Of a DNA stretch of 64,000 nucleotides, positions 49,434 through 57,479 are shown piece by piece. Where the stretch lies: assembly GCA_963786225.1 (NCBI GenBank), contig CAWAYQ010000016.1, positions 395,776-459,775 on the forward strand, given 5' to 3'. The translations under genes and the position numbers were made by a program. Source of the stretch: Flaviflagellibacter sp963786225. GTDB taxonomy: Bacteria; Pseudomonadota; Alphaproteobacteria; Rhizobiales; Methylopilaceae. Within the stretch, counting starts at the first letter, position 1, and each line of letters starts with the position of its first letter. The notes beneath the pieces are model-generated. The model did no database searches and was not told the origin of the DNA. It worked only from the letters and a program-made list of their open reading frames with translations.

Positions 49434-50534
49434 ATGTCCTTGTACGGGGTTGCGTTGCTTATGCGTCTGTTGCGTGGCGGTGCGTTGCGTTTGCGTTCGG
49501 TCGGCTTTCTCGCTTTTGGCGGGATAATGCTGTGCCCGTCCGCGATCGCCCATGGAGACGCCGCCGAACTCGGCGCGGCCCTCACGCAGCCGGAACTCCG
49601 CTGGCTCTCCTATTTCGCCCCCGCGCCGCAACATCCCGCCGTTACCGCCGCCGCCCTCGATGCGTTTGATCCGGCCTTTTCCGCGCAAACGGCCGAGCCG
49701 CTGGGCTTTGTTATTAGGCAGGCGACGCTGCCCGAGGCCGTAGCCGCCCAAGGCACGGCTCGCGCGCCCCGGCAGGAGCGGGCGCATCTGCCGCCGAGCC
49801 TTGCGGCCAAATTCGCCATCGCTTTCCCTCCCGACGAAGGCCGTCTCGATACGCTGACCGTGCACGGCGCCTACGCCGAACCGTCGCCCGAGGTCGCATC
49901 CTCCGGCACGACGCGCACGGATGCGCCAGTCGTCACGCCGCCGGACGGCACGACGCCTTCCGTCGAAGCCCAGGTCGCCGCGCGGACGCCGTTCGAAGAG
50001 ATCGCCTCGTTCCAGCTCGCCTCCGTTTCCGCCGATCCGGATATCACCGGCAGCCTCGGCCGTGCCAATTCCGCCGCCGTGACGTCCGGCCTCAGCCTCG
50101 CGCTTCAGGACGAGGATCTGGGGAAGGCAAAGAAATGTCTCGCCGAGGCGATCTATTTCGAGGCGCGCAGCGAAACCGAAAAGGGGCAGTACGCCGTCGC
50201 GCAGGTCGTGATGAACCGCACACGCACGGGATTCTACCCTGCCTCTGTCTGCGGTGTCGTCTACGAGAACAGGAACCGGCGCAACCGCTGCCAGTTCTCC
50301 TTCGCCTGCGACGGCAAGCCGGACCGCGTGCGCGATCCGAAGAGCTGGGCCACGGCCCAGCGCATCGCCGACGATGTGCTCATCAACGGCGCCTATCTGC
50401 CGGACATCGGCACCGCGACCCATTATCACGCGACCTATGTACGGCCGCGCTGGATCCGCGACATGACGGACAAGCACCGTGTCGGCATGCATGTGTTCTA
50501 TCGCGTGCGGGCGTGGTCGGACGAAGGGGTGTAG
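49434..50534 (+). CDS. SleB-type cell wall hydrolase
   Basis: This encodes 366 residues. A hydrophobic N-terminus (LRSVGFLAFGGIMLCPSAIA) is the export signal, followed by about 180 low-complexity residues, then a Hydrolase_2 (SleB/CwlJ) domain with CLAEAIYFEARSETEKGQYA, the catalytic glutamates in that segment, VVMNRTRTGFYPASVCGVVY, CQFSFACDG and THYHATYVRPRW. It is probably a peptidoglycan lytic enzyme; the name from spore germination does not imply spores. ATG 49434 follows a palindrome; ATG 49461 is an alternative. A MITE-like element follows. Confidence 0.88.
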   Translation: MSLYGVALLMRLLRGGALRLRSVGFLAFGGIMLCPSAIAHGDAAELGAALTQPELRWLSYFAPAPQHPAVTAAALDAFDPAFSAQTAEPLGFVIRQATLPEAVAAQGTARAPRQERAHLPPSLAAKFAIAFPPDEGRLDTLTVHGAYAEPSPEVASSGTTRTDAPVVTPPDGTTPSVEAQVAARTPFEEIASFQLASVSADPDITGSLGRANSAAVTSGLSLALQDEDLGKAKKCLAEAIYFEARSETEKGQYAVAQVVMNRTRTGFYPASVCGVVYENRNRRNRCQFSFACDGKPDRVRDPKSWATAQRIADDVLINGAYLPDIGTATHYHATYVRPRWIRDMTDKHRVGMHVFYRVRAWSDEGV

Positions 50535-50544
50535 GCTTTTCTTT

Positions 50545-50716
50545 CCCTCTCCTGCGAAGCGGGAGAGGGCCGAGAGCGCGTCAGCGCTCCGGGGGAGGGC
50601 AGCTCGATGCTCGCGATCACCCGTTCCTAATTTTCCCCGACATCGCTGATATCGTGCTTGCCCTCACCCCGGTCGTCTGACGACAACTCGACCCTCTCCC
50701 GCTTCGCAGGAGAGGG
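50545..50716. mobile_element. 172-bp element with perfect 25-bp terminal inverted repeats (copy B)
   Basis: 50545-50569 and 50692-50716 are exact reverse complements of each other over 25 bases, and each is itself nearly palindromic (CCCTCTCC...GGGAGAGGG). Inside are GAGCGC/GCGCTC and GTCGTC/GACGAC hairpins and a stretch ATCGTGCTTGCCCTCACCCC also found in copy A. There is no ORF. It fits a non-autonomous palindromic (MITE/REP-like) element. Confidence 0.7.
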
Positions 50717-50722
50717 GAGGCG

Positions 50723-51694
50723 CTAGCCCCGCGCTCCGAGCCTCAACCCTGCTGCCGGCCTTTCCGCCACGACATCGCGCCGGAATCGGAACATCTGTGC
50801 GGGCCGTCCGCCGGTCGTGATCGAGGTTGCGCCGGTCGGTTCCACCAAAGCACCGGCTTCGACCAGACGGCGGAAATTCTGCTTGTGCAGATGCCGGCCC
50901 GAAATCGCTTCGACGGTGCGCTGCAGGGCGGTCAGCGTGAATTCCTCGGCCATCAGTTCGAACACGACGGGCCGGTATTTCAGCTTGGAGCGCAGCCGCC
51001 CCATCGCGGTTGCGAGAATGCGGCGGTGGTCGAAGCGCATGGTTCGCCCGAGCTTCGGCAGTGCGCCCCGCGCCAGGGCGGCCTCGCGTCCGTCGCGCCG
51101 CGCTTCCTCGACAAGGCCCGCTTCGTACATAAGCTCGTAGCGGTCGAGCACCTTTTCTTCGTCCCAGGCGCCGTTGCCCATGCCGAACGCAAAGTGCAGC
51201 CGTTCGCGCCGATTGCCGCTCTGCTTTGTCGGACCGGATGTTTTCTCCGACGCCCATGTGGTCAGAAGCAGCATCATGCTGTCGAGCAAAGTAGGGGGGC
51301 CTTCGCGCCAGTCCTCCCACGGAAAGTAGTCGTACCAGGTCTGGAAATGCGCACCCGACGCGATGAGGCCCGACCCATCCTCCGGTTGGCGCGTAAGGGC
51401 GAGGTAGCCGACCGAGACGATATGCGGACCGGTATCGCCGGAATGCATGTGCCGCCCGCGATCGCCGAACGTGTAGAGCTGCTCGGCATAGCCGACGCCG
51501 AGTGCGGTTTGGTCCTGCACCCAGGCCCGCAGGCCCATGTCGAAAGTACGGTGATTGCGCGGGTCGAACGGGCCGGAGGGCAGGCCCTCGTCGGCGCCGG
51601 GGCGCGTGACCAGGACGAGCGGCGTTTTCTCCTCGACGGCCACGATGGCGGCGGTCAGGTTGATCTCGATCTGTGTGGCCGAGCCGGTCAGCAT
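50723..51694 (-). CDS. NadQ-like regulator: Nudix-like domain plus winged helix
   Basis: This encodes 323 residues of COG4111 type. The N-terminal half is a Nudix-like fold (LTAAIVAVEEKTPLVLVTRP, later GDTGPHIVSVGYLALTRQP) without the full catalytic Nudix box, so it probably senses rather than hydrolyses. The C-terminal half has a winged helix (FTLTALQRTVEAISGRHLHK, KQNFRRLVEAGALVEPTG). Proteins of this type are annotated as NadQ, repressors of NAD biosynthesis genes in alphaproteobacteria; that role here is inferred from family knowledge. No nad genes are in the window. It is 13 bases downstream of the HD gene. Confidence 0.72.
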   Translation of the reverse strand: MLTGSATQIEINLTAAIVAVEEKTPLVLVTRPGADEGLPSGPFDPRNHRTFDMGLRAWVQDQTALGVGYAEQLYTFGDRGRHMHSGDTGPHIVSVGYLALTRQPEDGSGLIASGAHFQTWYDYFPWEDWREGPPTLLDSMMLLLTTWASEKTSGPTKQSGNRRERLHFAFGMGNGAWDEEKVLDRYELMYEAGLVEEARRDGREAALARGALPKLGRTMRFDHRRILATAMGRLRSKLKYRPVVFELMAEEFTLTALQRTVEAISGRHLHKQNFRRLVEAGALVEPTGATSITTGGRPAQMFRFRRDVVAERPAAGLRLGARG

Positions 51695-51707
51695 GGCACC
51701 GATCCTA

Positions 51708-52301
51708 TCACTGCTCGCGCAGGGCGTTGAATCGGGCGAGGAAGCGCTTTTCCGCTCTGTCGGCGGGCCAGGGCGTCAGATCGAGATTGGCCGGGATGCC
51801 GACGGGCCGGCCGAAATATTTCGACGCTTCGGCGTGCTCGAAACCGGCAAGCAGGGTCGCTTCCACATAGGCCGCCGCCTGATCGGCCCGCTTCAGCACT
51901 TTGCGGTGCACCTCGGGCAGCTCCGCGGGCAGGCCGAAGCGCAGATGGATCGCCACCATCAGCCGGTTCTCGACCGCCTTGTAATCCTGGCCCAGCACCG
52001 CTTTGAACGGCGAGATGATGTCGGAGACGACATATTCCGGCGCATCGTGCAGCAGGATCGCGAGGCGCCAGCGGTCGGCGAGGTCCGGCTTCAGCGCGCG
52101 CGCAATTTCCTCGACGACGAGCGAGTGCTGCGCGACCGAGAAGATGTGCGCGCCTTTGGTCTGCCCGTTCCAGCGCGGCACGCGCGCGAGGCCGTGCGCG
52201 ATGTCGTCGATCTCGACGTCGAGCGGCGAGGGGTCGAGCAGATCGAGGCGGCGTCCGGACAGCATGCGCTGCCAGGCGCGGGGAGGAAGTTCCTTCGCCA
52301 T
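51708..52301 (-). CDS. HD-domain hydrolase, YfbR-like
   Basis: This encodes 197 residues. Metal-binding residues H...HD...D are in AHIFSVAQHSLVVEEIARAL and WRLAILLHDAPEYVVSDIIS. The family includes YfbR 5'-deoxynucleotidase, which releases deoxynucleosides; a nucleotide substrate is plausible. The start ATG 52301 shares one base with the tag stop (TGATG), so the pair is translationally coupled. Confidence 0.85.
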   Translation of the reverse strand: MAKELPPRAWQRMLSGRRLDLLDPSPLDVEIDDIAHGLARVPRWNGQTKGAHIFSVAQHSLVVEEIARALKPDLADRWRLAILLHDAPEYVVSDIISPFKAVLGQDYKAVENRLMVAIHLRFGLPAELPEVHRKVLKRADQAAAYVEATLLAGFEHAEASKYFGRPVGIPANLDLTPWPADRAEKRFLARFNALREQ

Positions 52302-52906
52302 CAGCGTGCCAGCTTCTTTACCTGTTCGTGGCGGAAGCAATCGACCAGATGGTCGTTCACGATCCCGACCGCCTGGGCAAAGGCGTAGACGATGGTCGGT
52401 CCGCAAAATTTGAAGCCGCGCGCTTTCAATTCCTTCGACATCTTCGTCGCCATGTCGGTCGCCGCCGGCACCTGGTTCATCGAGCGCCATTTGTTGTTCA
52501 CCGGCTTGCCGTCGACGAAGTTCCAGAGAAATTCCGAGAAGCTGCTCTTTTCCTGAATTTCGAGCCAGGCCTGTGCGGACAACACGGCGCCGTCGATCTT
52601 CATGCGGTTGCGCACGATCCCGGCATCGTTCATCAGTGCGGCGGTCTTCTTCGCGTTGTAGCGGGCGATCTTCTCCGGCTTGAACCCGTCGAACGCGGCG
52701 CGGAAATTCTCGCGCTTCCTGAGAATGGTGATCCACGAAAGCCCGGCCTGAAAGCCGTCGAGCATGAGCTTTTCATAGAGCGCCCGGTCGTCATATTCCG
52801 GCACGCCCCATTCCTCGTCGTGATAGGCGACATAGAACGGATCCACGCCCGGCCATGGGCAACGCATCTTGCCGTCCTCGCCCTGGACCGCCCCCCGGAT
52901 CACCAT
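52301..52906 (-). CDS. tag: DNA-3-methyladenine glycosylase I
   Basis: This encodes 201 residues. Tag removes 3-methyladenine from alkylated DNA. Family marks: MRCPWPGVDPFYVAYHDEEW with a zinc-binding cysteine, ALYEKLMLDGFQAGLSWITI, FRAAFDGFKPEKIARY and VNDHLVDCFRHEQV with zinc-binding His/Cys. I start at ATG 52906; ATG 52867 (MRCPW) would remove 13 residues outside the fold. It couples to the HD gene by TGATG. Confidence 0.94.
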   Translation of the reverse strand: MVIRGAVQGEDGKMRCPWPGVDPFYVAYHDEEWGVPEYDDRALYEKLMLDGFQAGLSWITILRKRENFRAAFDGFKPEKIARYNAKKTAALMNDAGIVRNRMKIDGAVLSAQAWLEIQEKSSFSEFLWNFVDGKPVNNKWRSMNQVPAATDMATKMSKELKARGFKFCGPTIVYAFAQAVGIVNDHLVDCFRHEQVKKLAR

Positions 52907-53044
52907 GCCCGCACCCGCGCGCACTTGACCGCCCGCTCTGGAGCGTGGTCCAAGCCATCCGCGTTTGGCGATTTTAGAGGAAGTGCATAGATCTTCTTGG
53001 CCATGCGAGAGTGATCGCAGCAATTCCAGAGCGTTTCAAGAACA

Positions 53045-53060
53045 GGAAGCCAAGGCTTCC
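53045..53060. promoter_or_regulatory. Inverted repeat upstream of queF
   Basis: GGAAGCC, two bases, GGCTTCC is a perfect seven-bp inverted repeat 13 bases before ATG 53073. It may be an operator or a leader hairpin. It does not resemble a preQ1 riboswitch. Confidence 0.3.
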
Positions 53061-53072
53061 GAAGAGGCCAGA

Positions 53073-53525
53073 ATGCAGGAAGAGACCCTTCACCTGGGGC
53101 GGGCCACGGAAGTTCCCGCATCGCCCGACACCGCCATTCTCGACCGCGTGCCGAACCCGCACCCGGATACGCCTTTTATCGCCCGCTTTACCTGTCCCGA
53201 ATTCACGGCGCTCTGCCCGGTGACGGGCCAGCCGGATTTCGCGACTCTCGTGATCGACTATCTGCCCGGCCAATTTCTGCTGGAATCGAAATCGCTCAAG
53301 CTTTTCCTGTTCTCGTTCCGCAACCACGGCTCTTTCCACGAGGGCTGCACGATCGAGATCGGCAAGAGGATCGTCGAAACGGTGGACCCGGTCTGGCTCA
53401 GGATCGGCGGCTATTGGTATCCGCGCGGCGGCATTCCGATCGACGTGTTCTGGCAGCACGGCACGCTTCCCGAGGGTGTCTGGCTGCCCGATCAGGGCGT
53501 CCAGCCTTATCGCGGACGAGGCTGA
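53073..53525 (+). CDS. queF: NADPH-dependent 7-cyano-7-deazaguanine reductase
   Basis: This encodes 150 residues, the short (YkvM-like) QueF. It reduces preQ0 to preQ1 in queuosine synthesis for tRNA. The catalytic cysteine is Cys48 in FTCPEFTALCPVTGQPDF with Asp55; the NADPH/QueF motif follows as LESKSLKLFLFSFRNHGSFH. ATG 53073 is the first start in frame that gives the family length; the frame is open from 52965. It is convergent with ygfZ. No other que genes are in the window. Confidence 0.95.
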   Translation: MQEETLHLGRATEVPASPDTAILDRVPNPHPDTPFIARFTCPEFTALCPVTGQPDFATLVIDYLPGQFLLESKSLKLFLFSFRNHGSFHEGCTIEIGKRIVETVDPVWLRIGGYWYPRGGIPIDVFWQHGTLPEGVWLPDQGVQPYRGRG

Positions 53526-53537
53526 CGCCAGTCGATA

Positions 53538-54416
53538 TTATTGCGCGGCTTCCGGCAGAGGATCGCCCGGAAAGCGGAAGCGGGCCCAATCCGGTTTTTC
53601 GAGCGTCACTACAGCGCTGCCGGCCTTAAGCGGTTCGCCGGCCTGGAGCGCATCGTCCACGCGGTCGATCCGCACCAGAGCAATCCCGCGCGCACCGGCG
53701 ACCGAGCCGAGTGTACCTATGGTTTTCTCACCCGCGACAATGTCCGTTCCGGCCTCGGCCGATCCTTCAATCCTGACCGGTACACTGCGCGTGCGCGCCG
53801 TCGCGCGGTGCTGCGTCCGGCTCACCACTTCCTGGCCGATATAGCAGCCCTTGCGAAAATCGACGCCGCCGAGCTGATCCATGTCCGCCTCGTGCGGAAA
53901 CGCATCGTCGAAGGCGAAGTCGCGGCCGCCTTCCGGCACGCCGAGCGCGATGCGGTGGGTGTGGAATTCATCTTCCGGTTTAACATCAAGGTTCGCGGCC
54001 TCAAGCGCGGAAGGCGCTTCGTTTTTCGCCACGAACGCGCGCAAGCCGAGCGCCGTCAGACGCGGATCGGCAAAGCCGTCGGGCAATGCAGCGGCGGCAT
54101 CCGCGCCCCACACTGCGATGACCGCCAGATCCTCCACGGCGATCGTCACCTTGGCGCGCAATTTGTAGAGCGTCAGGCGCTTCCTCAATTCCTCGACACG
54201 CGCCGCCGGAACGTCGAGCAGATATCCGTCCGGCGTGCGCAGAACCATGAAATCGGCGATGATCTTGCCTTGCGGCGTCAGCAAACCGGCATAGGCGGCG
54301 TGGCCCGGTTGAAGCTCGTCGACCGAGCTGGTGACCAGGTTGTGCAGAAAATGCGGGGCTTCCTCGCCGGAAACCCGGATCGCGGCCCGATCGGAAAGAA
54401 CTGCGGCAAAAGCCAA
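53538..54416 (-). CDS. ygfZ: YgfZ/GcvT-like folate-binding protein
   Basis: This encodes 292 residues. The signature KGCYIGQE is present in FRKGCYIGQEVVSRTQHRAT. YgfZ/IBA57 proteins bind folate and help make [4Fe-4S] clusters in enzymes such as MiaB. The N-terminus has IRVSGEEAPHFLHNLVTSSV and TPQGKIIADFMVL. TTG 54416 fits: AGGAGA is five bases upstream. The very long open frame on this strand (to 55499) is antisense through the next gene and not coding. It is divergent from the dihydroorotase gene. Confidence 0.93.
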   Translation of the reverse strand: MAFAAVLSDRAAIRVSGEEAPHFLHNLVTSSVDELQPGHAAYAGLLTPQGKIIADFMVLRTPDGYLLDVPAARVEELRKRLTLYKLRAKVTIAVEDLAVIAVWGADAAAALPDGFADPRLTALGLRAFVAKNEAPSALEAANLDVKPEDEFHTHRIALGVPEGGRDFAFDDAFPHEADMDQLGGVDFRKGCYIGQEVVSRTQHRATARTRSVPVRIEGSAEAGTDIVAGEKTIGTLGSVAGARGIALVRIDRVDDALQAGEPLKAGSAVVTLEKPDWARFRFPGDPLPEAAQ

Positions 54417-54488
54417 ATGAGTCTCCTTGCGCCAGCGCGCGCAGGAACGTAAGCCCGCGCATGGAGGCCTACAAGGGCGGGGGACATC

Positions 54489-55823
54489 ATGGCAGAGACC
54501 TACGATCTGATCTTCAAGGGCGGCACGATCGCCAATCAGGACGGCATTCGCCGCGCCGATCTCGCGGTCCGGGACGGCAAAGTCGCCGCGCTCGGCGATC
54601 TTTCCCGCGCTAAAGCCGGGGAGGTGGTGAATGTCCGCGGCCTTCATCTCCTGCCGGGCGTCATCGACACCCAGGTCCATTTCCGCGAGCCGGGGCCCGT
54701 TCACAAAGAAGATCTCGAATCCGGTTCGCTTGCGGCCGTCATGGGCGGCGTCACCTCCGTGTTCGAGATGCCGAACACCAACCCGCTGACAATCACCGCC
54801 GAGGCGCTGGCCGACAAGCTTTCCCGCGCCAAGGGCCGCATGCACTGCGACCACGCGTTCTTTATCGGCGGCACGCACGAAAACGTCGCCGATCTCCCCG
54901 AGCTCGAGCGCCTGCCCGGTTGCGCCGGTGTGAAGGTCTTCATGGGCTCTTCGACCGGCTCGCTTCTCGTCGAGGACGATGCCGGCGTCCGCAGCATCCT
55001 TTCCATCATCCGCCGCCGCGCCGCCTTCCATTCCGAAGACGAACCGCGCCTCAACGACCGCAAGCACCTCCGTTTCCCGGGCGATGCCGCCAGTCATCCG
55101 GTCTGGCGCGACGCCGAGGCCGCCCTGAAATCGACACAGCGCCTTGTGCGCCTGGCACGCGAAACCGGCGCGCGCGTGCATGTCCTCCATATCTCGACGG
55201 CGGAGGAGATGCGTTTCCTGGCCGATCACAAGGACGTCGCGACTGTCGAAGTGACGGCGCACCATCTCACGCTCGACGACACGCTCTATGCCACGCTCGG
55301 AACCAAACTGCAGATGAACCCGCCGGTGCGGTCGGTGGCTCACAGGGACGGGATCTGGTGGGGCGTGCATCAGGGCGTGGCCGATGTGCTGGGGTCCGAT
55401 CATGCGCCGCACACGCTCGAGGAAAAGGCCAAGCCCTATCCGGACTCGCCGTCGGGGATGACCGGTGTACAGACATCGGTTCCCGTGATGCTGACCCATG
55501 TCGCTCAGGGGCGGCTTTCGCTCGAACGCTTCGTGGATCTCTCGAGCGCCGGTCCGGCGCGCATCTTCAACATCGCCGGAAAGGGCCGTCTGGCGGTCGG
55601 CTATGACGCCGATATCACGGTCGTCGATCTCAAACGGCGCAAGACCATCACCAATTCCTGGATCGCCTCGCGCTCCCAGTGGACGCCCTATGACGGCGTT
55701 CCCGTCACAGGCTGGCCCGTCGGCACGGTCGTGCGCGGACGGCGGGTGATGTGGGACGGCGAACTGGTGGGACCGGGCAGTGGAGAGCCCGTTCGTTTCC
55801 TGGAGACTTTGGCGAGGGCGTGA
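54489..55823 (+). CDS. Dihydroorotase-type amidohydrolase
   Basis: This encodes 444 residues of the amidohydrolase superfamily: LLPGVIDTQVHFREPGPVHK, VFEMPNTNPLTITAEALADK, the carboxylated lysine in GVKVFMGSSTGSLLV, metal histidines in AAFHSEDE and VHVLHISTAEEM, and GSDHAPHTLEEKAKPYPD. This is a class I-like dihydroorotase fold, the third step of pyrimidine synthesis. In some alphaproteobacteria a second PyrC-like copy is kept next to pyrB; here no pyrB is near, so a strict pyrC name is not proven. The start is ATG 54489. Confidence 0.9.
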   Translation: MAETYDLIFKGGTIANQDGIRRADLAVRDGKVAALGDLSRAKAGEVVNVRGLHLLPGVIDTQVHFREPGPVHKEDLESGSLAAVMGGVTSVFEMPNTNPLTITAEALADKLSRAKGRMHCDHAFFIGGTHENVADLPELERLPGCAGVKVFMGSSTGSLLVEDDAGVRSILSIIRRRAAFHSEDEPRLNDRKHLRFPGDAASHPVWRDAEAALKSTQRLVRLARETGARVHVLHISTAEEMRFLADHKDVATVEVTAHHLTLDDTLYATLGTKLQMNPPVRSVAHRDGIWWGVHQGVADVLGSDHAPHTLEEKAKPYPDSPSGMTGVQTSVPVMLTHVAQGRLSLERFVDLSSAGPARIFNIAGKGRLAVGYDADITVVDLKRRKTITNSWIASRSQWTPYDGVPVTGWPVGTVVRGRRVMWDGELVGPGSGEPVRFLETLARA

Positions 55824-55844
55824 TGTGTGTCCGGGAAGGGGTGC

Positions 55845-55866
55845 TCCCTCTCCCGCAAGGGGAGAG
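55845..55866. repeat. Short palindromic repeat (copy C)
   Basis: CCCTCTCCC, gcaa and GGGGAGAGG form a seven- to eight-bp stem 21 bases after the dihydroorotase stop. It matches the core of copies A, B and D and may act as a terminator. Confidence 0.6.
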
Positions 55867-55900
55867 GAAAGAACGCCGCTGTCTCGGACACTTGGTGCCT

Positions 55901-56626
55901 TCAGGCCTCGTGCGCTTCCGGCAGCGGAATCGCCACGAAGAACGTCGCTCCGGTCTCGCCGTTCCTCGCGCCGGATTCGCCGCCGAGGCTGCTCGCGACG
56001 AAGCGCACCAGCCGCATACCGAGGCCCTTGATGCGTCCGATGTCGAAATCCTTCGGCAACCCCGCGCCATTGTCGGCGACTTCGAGTATCAGCATGCCGT
56101 CGCGCGCGTGGCCGCTGACGCGGATCACGGTATCGCAGCCGTCCAGCCCGCAGCCGTGTTTGACGGCGTTGGTCACGAATTCATTCACGACGAGCCCGAG
56201 CTTCGACACGATGTCGGTCGGCAGCCGCATACGCTCGCAGTCGGTCTCGATCGTCACGCGGTGCTGCGCCTCTTCCTGCATCACGCTGTCGGAGAGGTCG
56301 TTACAAAGATCGCGAAGATATTGCGAGAATTCGATCGTGCGCATATCGCCGGAACGATAGAGACGGTCGTGGACGTGCTGGATCGAGCCGATGCGAAGTC
56401 CCGCCTTTTCCAGTTGATCGCGCGTATGTGCGTCGGCTTCCTGATGCGACTGCATGCGCAGGATCGAGGAGGCGAGCTGGAGCGAGTTCGCGACGCGATG
56501 ATTGACTTCGCGCATCAAAAGCCCGGCCTGGCGCAATTCTTCTTCTTTCGCGGCGAGCTGCGTGCGCAACTCCGCGATCTCGGCTTCGGCGCCGGTGATT
56601 TGCAAAATCCGGACAGGATCGGACAT
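55901..56626 (-). CDS. Orphan sensor histidine kinase, HisKA_2 type
   Basis: This encodes 241 residues. A short coiled coil (EAEIAELRTQLAAKEEELRQ) leads to the HisKA_2 phosphoacceptor MREVNHRVANSLQLASSILR, then an ATPase domain with NEFVTNAVKHG (N box), LEVADNGAGLPKD and GLGMRLVRFVASSLGG. No PAS, HAMP or membrane part and no response regulator are present, so the input is unknown; such kinases in Rhizobiales often feed the general stress response. AAGGAGGG precedes ATG 56626. Confidence 0.87.
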   Translation of the reverse strand: MSDPVRILQITGAEAEIAELRTQLAAKEEELRQAGLLMREVNHRVANSLQLASSILRMQSHQEADAHTRDQLEKAGLRIGSIQHVHDRLYRSGDMRTIEFSQYLRDLCNDLSDSVMQEEAQHRVTIETDCERMRLPTDIVSKLGLVVNEFVTNAVKHGCGLDGCDTVIRVSGHARDGMLILEVADNGAGLPKDFDIGRIKGLGMRLVRFVASSLGGESGARNGETGATFFVAIPLPEAHEA

Positions 56627-56720
56627 ACAGCCCTCCTTCAAGCCGTTGGCATTTTTGCAGACATTGCCTGCTCGGTAAACGCCCGTCACAGCACAAGCGG
56701 GTGAGGGCTTTGGGAGAGCT

Positions 56721-57332
56721 CTAATCGCCGGCGACGAAGAAGTGCCAAGTGCCGTCGGGACCGATGCCGACGCGATAGAAGTTATACGCTCCGAACTCTT
56801 TCATCTCCGTGTATTCGAAGCTTGTGACGATCTTGAACAGTTCGATCGTCTGCGGCGGCGTCAACTGATCGATTGGATATTGTGCGAAGTAAGGCCAGAC
56901 ATACATTTCCTGCGGCGTGCCTTTGTCGACGTGAACATAGCCCGCCTCCAGCACCTCCGCGAGAATCGCCATAACTTCGCGGCCTTCGCCATCGTTCGAT
57001 TGGGTTTTCATCGCCGCGATCGGATCGCCGGCATCCTCGCCGAACGAAAACGCCGGCGGCATTTCGTTGGACTGGATGACAATCTTCAGTTTCTCGGTGT
57101 CGCCCGAGAGCGCGGCCTCCAGAATTTTGTCGCGCATCGCGCGCACGGAATCGGGCAGGAGGCCCGGATCGTAGAACACGTCCGGTTTCTCCCGCGGCTT
57201 CTCAGGTCCTTTGTCCGGCGTTTCGGGCGCGGAACCTTGCGCGGTCACCGCCGGCGCCTCGACTTTTCCGGCGCGTGCGAGATGTGGCGCCAACGCGAGC
57301 GCGAACACAGCAAGAATGGCAATTTTCCGCAT
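56721..57332 (-). CDS. Hypothetical secreted protein
   Basis: This encodes 203 residues. After a signal peptide (MRKIAILAVFALALAPHLARA) and a Pro/Glu/Lys linker comes a domain with AMRDKILEAALSGDTEKLKI, FSFGEDAGDPIAAMK, VWPYFAQYPIDQLTPPQTIE and the end VGIGPDGTWHFFVAGD. I recall similar proteins in Rhizobiales without a named function. It is on the same strand as the kinase gene 94 bases away but probably independent. Confidence 0.65.
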   Translation of the reverse strand: MRKIAILAVFALALAPHLARAGKVEAPAVTAQGSAPETPDKGPEKPREKPDVFYDPGLLPDSVRAMRDKILEAALSGDTEKLKIVIQSNEMPPAFSFGEDAGDPIAAMKTQSNDGEGREVMAILAEVLEAGYVHVDKGTPQEMYVWPYFAQYPIDQLTPPQTIELFKIVTSFEYTEMKEFGAYNFYRVGIGPDGTWHFFVAGD

Positions 57333-57479
57333 CGAAATGCTTCCCCTGGCCGGCAGACCCGAAAACGAGCCTAGCCTGTTCTCGGGCAGGGTGCGAGGTT
57401 GCCCCTCGGCCCTGCTTCCAATTATCACTTCCGCGCGCGGCCGCCCGGCGCGTTCTCAAGCCTGTTCCGGAGATGGTGT

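Noticed and set aside
52990..53072. preQ1 riboswitch before queF
   Set aside because: The leader has only a short perfect inverted repeat and lacks the A-rich tail and pseudoknot pattern of preQ1 aptamers.
53538..55499. Very long minus-strand open frame (653 codons) through the dihydroorotase gene
   Set aside because: Only 53538-54416 matches a family (YgfZ); the rest is antisense to a well-conserved plus-strand gene and is Arg/His-rich shadow.
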